NCBI GenBank assembly: GCA_947585865.1
Contig: CANPXH010000009.1
Location: 1-64,000, forward strand
From: an uncultured Clostridia bacterium
GTDB taxonomy: Bacteria; Bacillota; Clostridia; Lachnospirales; CAG-274
Length of the DNA: 64,000 nt
Reading direction: 5' to 3'
Positions within the stretch are counted from its first letter, which is position 1. Each line of letters begins with the position of its first letter. The notes beneath the pieces were generated by a model, which was given only the letters and a program-made list of their open reading frames with translations, made no database searches and was not told where the DNA came from. This document shows positions 61,352 to 64,000 of this stretch, piece after piece. A program made the translations under genes and the position numbers.

Positions 61352-62017
61352 ATGTGGAGGAAAATAATGGGAACAGCGCTTGTACTGTGTATACTAAGCG
61401 GCTGTATATCGGTCAGAGAAACAATGGATACCAAAAACGGCAGCGGCTCTGCGGTCACGGAAACGGCTCCTGCCGAATACACTGAGGATATGACAGAAGG
61501 CTCTTCTTCCGACAAGGGCGTAGATATAGATGCCCGCATTGAAAAGGAGGATAATATGATTAGAATGATTATATCTCCCGAATACTTTGGAATAAATGAA
61601 ACCGAAGATGCCATAAAGCGGCAGGTAAGGAACTGGGGCGCCAATGACATAAGCATAGATGAGCAAACAGGCTATGTTTCCGCCATTATGTCACAGAGCA
61701 GCTACGATGCGTTTGTGCTTTCGCTGAGGGATCAGGTAATAGATACCGTAAATAAAATAAAGACCGATAAGGAAAAATATCCTTCCATAACAGATATACA
61801 ATACAGCGTGGATTTGAGCCGATTTGAAATAAGATGTCTCGATACGATCACCTATGAAAAATCCATTGCGGCATTGGAGCTATATATGGCCAGCGCCTCA
61901 TATCAGGTGCTGAGCGGCATACCTCAGGAAGAGGCAGTCGTGGACATATATTTTATAGATAATGTCACAGATGAGGTCATCGAGATAATAAATACATCGG
62001 ATCTGGTAGGCAAATAG
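61352..62017 (+). CDS. Lipoprotein of unknown function
   Basis: 221 aa. Signal MWRKIMGTALVLCILSGC with the lipobox Cys at 18, then an acidic Ser/Thr/Glu linker and a soluble alpha/beta domain (RMIISPEYFGINETEDAIKR ... VDIYFIDNVTDEVIEIIN). No family recognised. Two starts are possible: 61352 (GGGAGG in the hairpin arm) and 61367 (TGGAGG); the first keeps the positively charged N-terminus expected of a lipoprotein signal. Followed 28 bases later by the MBL-fold gene. Confidence 0.7.
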   Translation: MWRKIMGTALVLCILSGCISVRETMDTKNGSGSAVTETAPAEYTEDMTEGSSSDKGVDIDARIEKEDNMIRMIISPEYFGINETEDAIKRQVRNWGANDISIDEQTGYVSAIMSQSSYDAFVLSLRDQVIDTVNKIKTDKEKYPSITDIQYSVDLSRFEIRCLDTITYEKSIAALELYMASASYQVLSGIPQEEAVVDIYFIDNVTDEVIEIINTSDLVGK

Positions 62018-62045
62018 ATAATACCATCCCCAAAAGGAGGATCAT

Positions 62046-63071
62046 ATGAAAAGAGTTATGGCTTTGTTCTTGGCCCTTGCATTTATGGCAGCGCCTATAT
62101 ATGCAGCAAACAAGACCGAAGAAAAAGTGCATTTTATAGATGTGGGTCAGGCAGACTGCACGCTTGTGGAAAGCAACGGATCGTATATGCTCATAGACGG
62201 CGGCGAGGAAGACGATGCGGAGACTATAAAGCAGTATCTCAGAGATAACGGTGTGGACACTCTGACATATATAATAGCTACTCATCCTCATGCCGACCAT
62301 ATAGGCAGTTTGGATGACGTTATAAATTCCGTGCCTACGAAAAATGTTATAATGCCAAGAGTATCCGCTTCTACCTATTGCTTTGAAAATATGGCAAGGG
62401 CAATAGCAGGGAGCAAGGCGGCGGTTATAGAACCGATAGTGGGTTCGACATACAGCCTAGGGGATTTTAAGTTTACAATAATAGGACCCAAGAGATATGC
62501 TGCAGACAATCACAACAACAATTCCGTAGCGATAAAGCTTGTAAACGGCAGCGATCGCTTTGTGTTTACGGGAGACGCCGAGATAGAAGAGGAAACGGAT
62601 ATCGTAGATTCGGGCATAGATATTTCGGCAGATGTGCTGAAGATAGGACATCACGGCAGCCGTAATTCAACGAGCACGGCATTTTTGGAAAAGGTGGCTC
62701 CCAAGTATGCCGTTATATCTGTAGGCAAAGACAACAGCTACGGCCACCCAAGCGATACTATCATAGATAAGCTCAATAGCAAAAAAATACAAATATACAG
62801 AACGGATACAAACGGCACTGTGACCGCCGTGAGCACAGGCAAGGGCATTACATTTACGATGGGAGGTTCTGCCAGGCAAGATAAGGAAATTGGCGGAGCT
62901 GATCAAAAAGCTGCTGAAACTTATATACTGAACAAGCACAGTATGAAATTTCACAAGACCACCTGCATATACGGAAAGAAAACAAGCCCGGCTAATAAGG
63001 TGATATATACGGGATATTCAAATACCCTTGTGTCTTTAGGCTACAGTCCGTGCAAGGTATGTCAACCGTAA
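62046..63071 (+). CDS. Secreted MBL-fold hydrolase (ComEC-like) with Cys/His tail
   Basis: 341 aa. Signal peptide (about 1-20). Metallo-beta-lactamase fold as in the ComEC/Rec2 C-terminal domain: HFIDVGQADCTLV, metal motif THPHADHIG near residue 82, FTGDAEIEEE and KIGHHGSRNS. The last 50 residues form a small metal-site-like module (KFHKTTC ... LGYSPCKVCQP), known from several clostridial secreted nucleases and MBL proteins. Likely an extracellular nuclease or phosphodiesterase; substrate not proven. The DUF3006 gene follows after 11 bases. Confidence 0.88.
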   Translation: MKRVMALFLALAFMAAPIYAANKTEEKVHFIDVGQADCTLVESNGSYMLIDGGEEDDAETIKQYLRDNGVDTLTYIIATHPHADHIGSLDDVINSVPTKNVIMPRVSASTYCFENMARAIAGSKAAVIEPIVGSTYSLGDFKFTIIGPKRYAADNHNNNSVAIKLVNGSDRFVFTGDAEIEEETDIVDSGIDISADVLKIGHHGSRNSTSTAFLEKVAPKYAVISVGKDNSYGHPSDTIIDKLNSKKIQIYRTDTNGTVTAVSTGKGITFTMGGSARQDKEIGGADQKAAETYILNKHSMKFHKTTCIYGKKTSPANKVIYTGYSNTLVSLGYSPCKVCQP

Positions 63072-63082
63072 GGCGGTGCAAT

Positions 63083-63292
63083 ATGGAGATATATTACATA
63101 GACAGAATAGAAAATGACATTATAGTATGCCAAGGCGAAAGCGGCAGCATCGAACTGAAAAAGAGCGATCTGCCAAAGGGCAGGGAAGGCGACTGCGTAG
63201 TGTTTGACGGCAGCACCTATACCATAGACAATGAAAGGACACAAAAACGGCGTGAGGAAATGGATGAGCTTTTGAACAGCTTATTCAAATGA
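63083..63292 (+). CDS. DUF3006-family small protein
   Basis: 69 aa. MEIYYIDRIENDIIVC at the N-terminus and a charged helix at the C-terminus (RTQKRREEMDELLNSLFK). DUF3006 proteins typically sit next to MBL-fold ComEC-like genes, as here. Ribosome site AAGGCGG. Function unknown. Confidence 0.85.
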   Translation: MEIYYIDRIENDIIVCQGESGSIELKKSDLPKGREGDCVVFDGSTYTIDNERTQKRREEMDELLNSLFK

Positions 63293-63329
63293 TACGGCAA
63301 ATGTTCCGTATACAGCCGCTCTATTCAAC

Positions 63330-63377
63330 TGAAATAAATGCAAGCATTTTTCAAGCGTGTTGATTTTATCGACACGC
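63330..63377 (-). repeat. Dispersed hairpin repeat, copy 3
   Basis: Read on the minus strand: GCGTGTCGATAAAATCAACACGC (one stem mismatch), TTGAAAAATGCTT, GCATTTATTTCAGTT. Homologous to 23964-24018. It abuts the terminator that begins at 63376. Confidence 0.7.
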
Positions 63378-63413
63378 AAAGAAGCTGTCACATTATTGTG
63401 ACAGCTTCTTTGC
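63376..63413 (+). terminator. Strong bidirectional terminator
   Basis: A perfect 17-bp stem (GCAAAGAAGCTGTCACA / TGTGACAGCTTCTTTGC) with a 4-base loop, after the DUF3006 gene. Confidence 0.8.
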
Positions 63414-63455
63414 ATTAACTAAAAAAGCTTTTTATAACACACACGTCTGAGAAGC

Positions 63456-63584
63456 AGAAGCGTGTCATAGTCTGATCCATAAAATATCGGTATGGATAAG
63501 AAGCGTGTCATAGTCTGATCCGCAAAATATCGGTATGGATAAGAAGCGTGTCATAGTCTGATCCGTAAAATATCGGTATGGATA
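63456..63584. repeat. Three 43-bp tandem repeats
   Basis: Units start at 63456, 63499 and 63542, each AGAAGCGTGTCATAGTCTGA continuing to ATCGGTATGGATA; they differ at one position (CAT/CGC/CGT before AAAATATCGG). They lie directly beyond the stop of the P-II gene. No spacers, so not CRISPR. Confidence 0.88.
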
Positions 63585-63593
63585 ATATCGATA

Positions 63594-64000
63594 TTATTCA
63601 ACATCCTGGAGAGCGTCAAAGTCCTCTTCTCCCGTTCTTACCTTTACGACTCTTTCAACACCGTATACAAATATCTTGCCGTCTCCGATGTGACCTGTGT
63701 AAAGAGTTTTCTTTGCCGCATCTATTATCTTGTCAACAGGTATCTTGCTTACGACCACTTCGACCTTTACCTTAGGAAGAAGGGTAGCATCCACTTCGAC
63801 GCCACGATATTTTCTGCCGGTACCCTTTTGTATACCGCAGCCCATTACCTGTGTGACGGTCATACCCGTTACGCCCAGCTCATTCATAGCCTTTCTCAGG
63901 CTGTCGTACTTGTCAAGCTTTGCAATTATAACGACCTTGTGTATACCTGTAGGTGAAACAGGGCCTGTTTCCACTGTAACGGCAGCATTTCTCATAGCCT
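63594..64000 (-). CDS. P-II nitrogen regulator with N-terminal extension (5' partial)
   Basis: The last ~112 residues match P-II (GlnB/GlnK): IAKLDKYDSLRKAMNELGVTGMTVTQVMGCG, shown in part, the T-loop segment GTGRKYRGVEV, and the C-terminal TGHIGDGKIFVYGVERVVKVRTGEE signature. Ordinary P-II starts within a few residues of the first strand; here 18 residues (AAVTVETGPVSPTGIHKV) precede it and the frame is open to the window edge, so the ATG at 63995 may be internal. This suggests the end of an ammonium transporter fused to P-II, a known Firmicute arrangement, but only the next upstream sequence can tell. Confidence 0.82.
   Translation of the reverse strand, partial: AMRNAAVTVETGPVSPTGIHKVVIIAKLDKYDSLRKAMNELGVTGMTVTQVMGCGIQKGTGRKYRGVEVDATLLPKVKVEVVVSKIPVDKIIDAAKKTLYTGHIGDGKIFVYGVERVVKVRTGEEDFDALQDVE

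Noticed and set aside
63456-63584. 43-bp repeats as a CRISPR array
   Set aside because: No spacers between units; they are tandem repeats.

Overview
The window reads as chromosome of an endospore-forming, anaerobic, gut-type member of the Clostridia. The evidence is a complete spoIIIAA-AH operon, a PPi-type phosphofructokinase, MEP-pathway isoprenoid genes (ispE, ispF), S-layer-homology and copper-amine-oxidase-N ('stalk') surface proteins, strong AGGAGG Shine-Dalgarno sites with some GTG/TTG starts, and heavy use of ATA/AGA codons. A 2,077-residue secreted M60-type metallopeptidase with a dockerin suggests life on host or plant glycans. Genus and species cannot be fixed from the sequence. 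No rRNA, tRNA or CRISPR array is visible.

Layout. 1-3.8 kb: 3' part of a giant secreted protein followed by a 50-aa peptide gene. 3.8-8.2 kb: two tandem membrane-anchored HtrA proteases, a cell-wall amidase and DAHP synthase. 8.3-23.9 kb: housekeeping genes: a hybrid histidine kinase, PPi-PFK, a YihY-type membrane protein, ispE, pyrE, a stalk-domain protein, corrinoid adenosyltransferase with a HAD phosphatase, an EamA transporter, KDPG aldolase fused to a VOC domain, and a three-gene GT2 glycosyltransferase cluster. 23.9-30.8 kb: a hairpin-rich intergenic segment between 18-bp direct repeats, a structured leader, the giant M60 protein, and a second 50-aa peptide gene that resembles the first. 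31.1-37.6 kb: a SpoIID-like protein, DUF624, an HD protein, an AbrB regulator, ispF and two MATE transporters.

37.7-44.8 kb is the accessory region. It is AT-rich and punctuated by five copies of a 27-bp palindrome (arms TTTTCCCGTGACC / GGTCACGGGAAAA). Each copy lies between gene blocks: a 59-aa protein; a BlaI-BlaR1-SLH/WG-repeat operon; an L,D-transpeptidase; a YefM-YoeB toxin-antitoxin pair; and a radical SAM gene. An 82-bp promoter-bearing direct repeat flanks about 4.8 kb of it. This looks like a cassette-type array or a repeatedly rearranged locus and is the most unusual part of the window.

45-64 kb: RlmD-type methyltransferase and YhaM nuclease, a DUF4353 lipoprotein, the spoIIIA operon (with a severely shortened SpoIIIAF), a MarR-regulated RND efflux operon that includes a TolC-like gene, a lipoprotein, an MBL-fold hydrolase with its DUF3006 partner, 43-bp tandem repeats, and the 3' end of a P-II gene with an N-terminal extension suggesting an Amt-PII fusion.

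All family assignments are by eye from motifs and length; no database search was possible.
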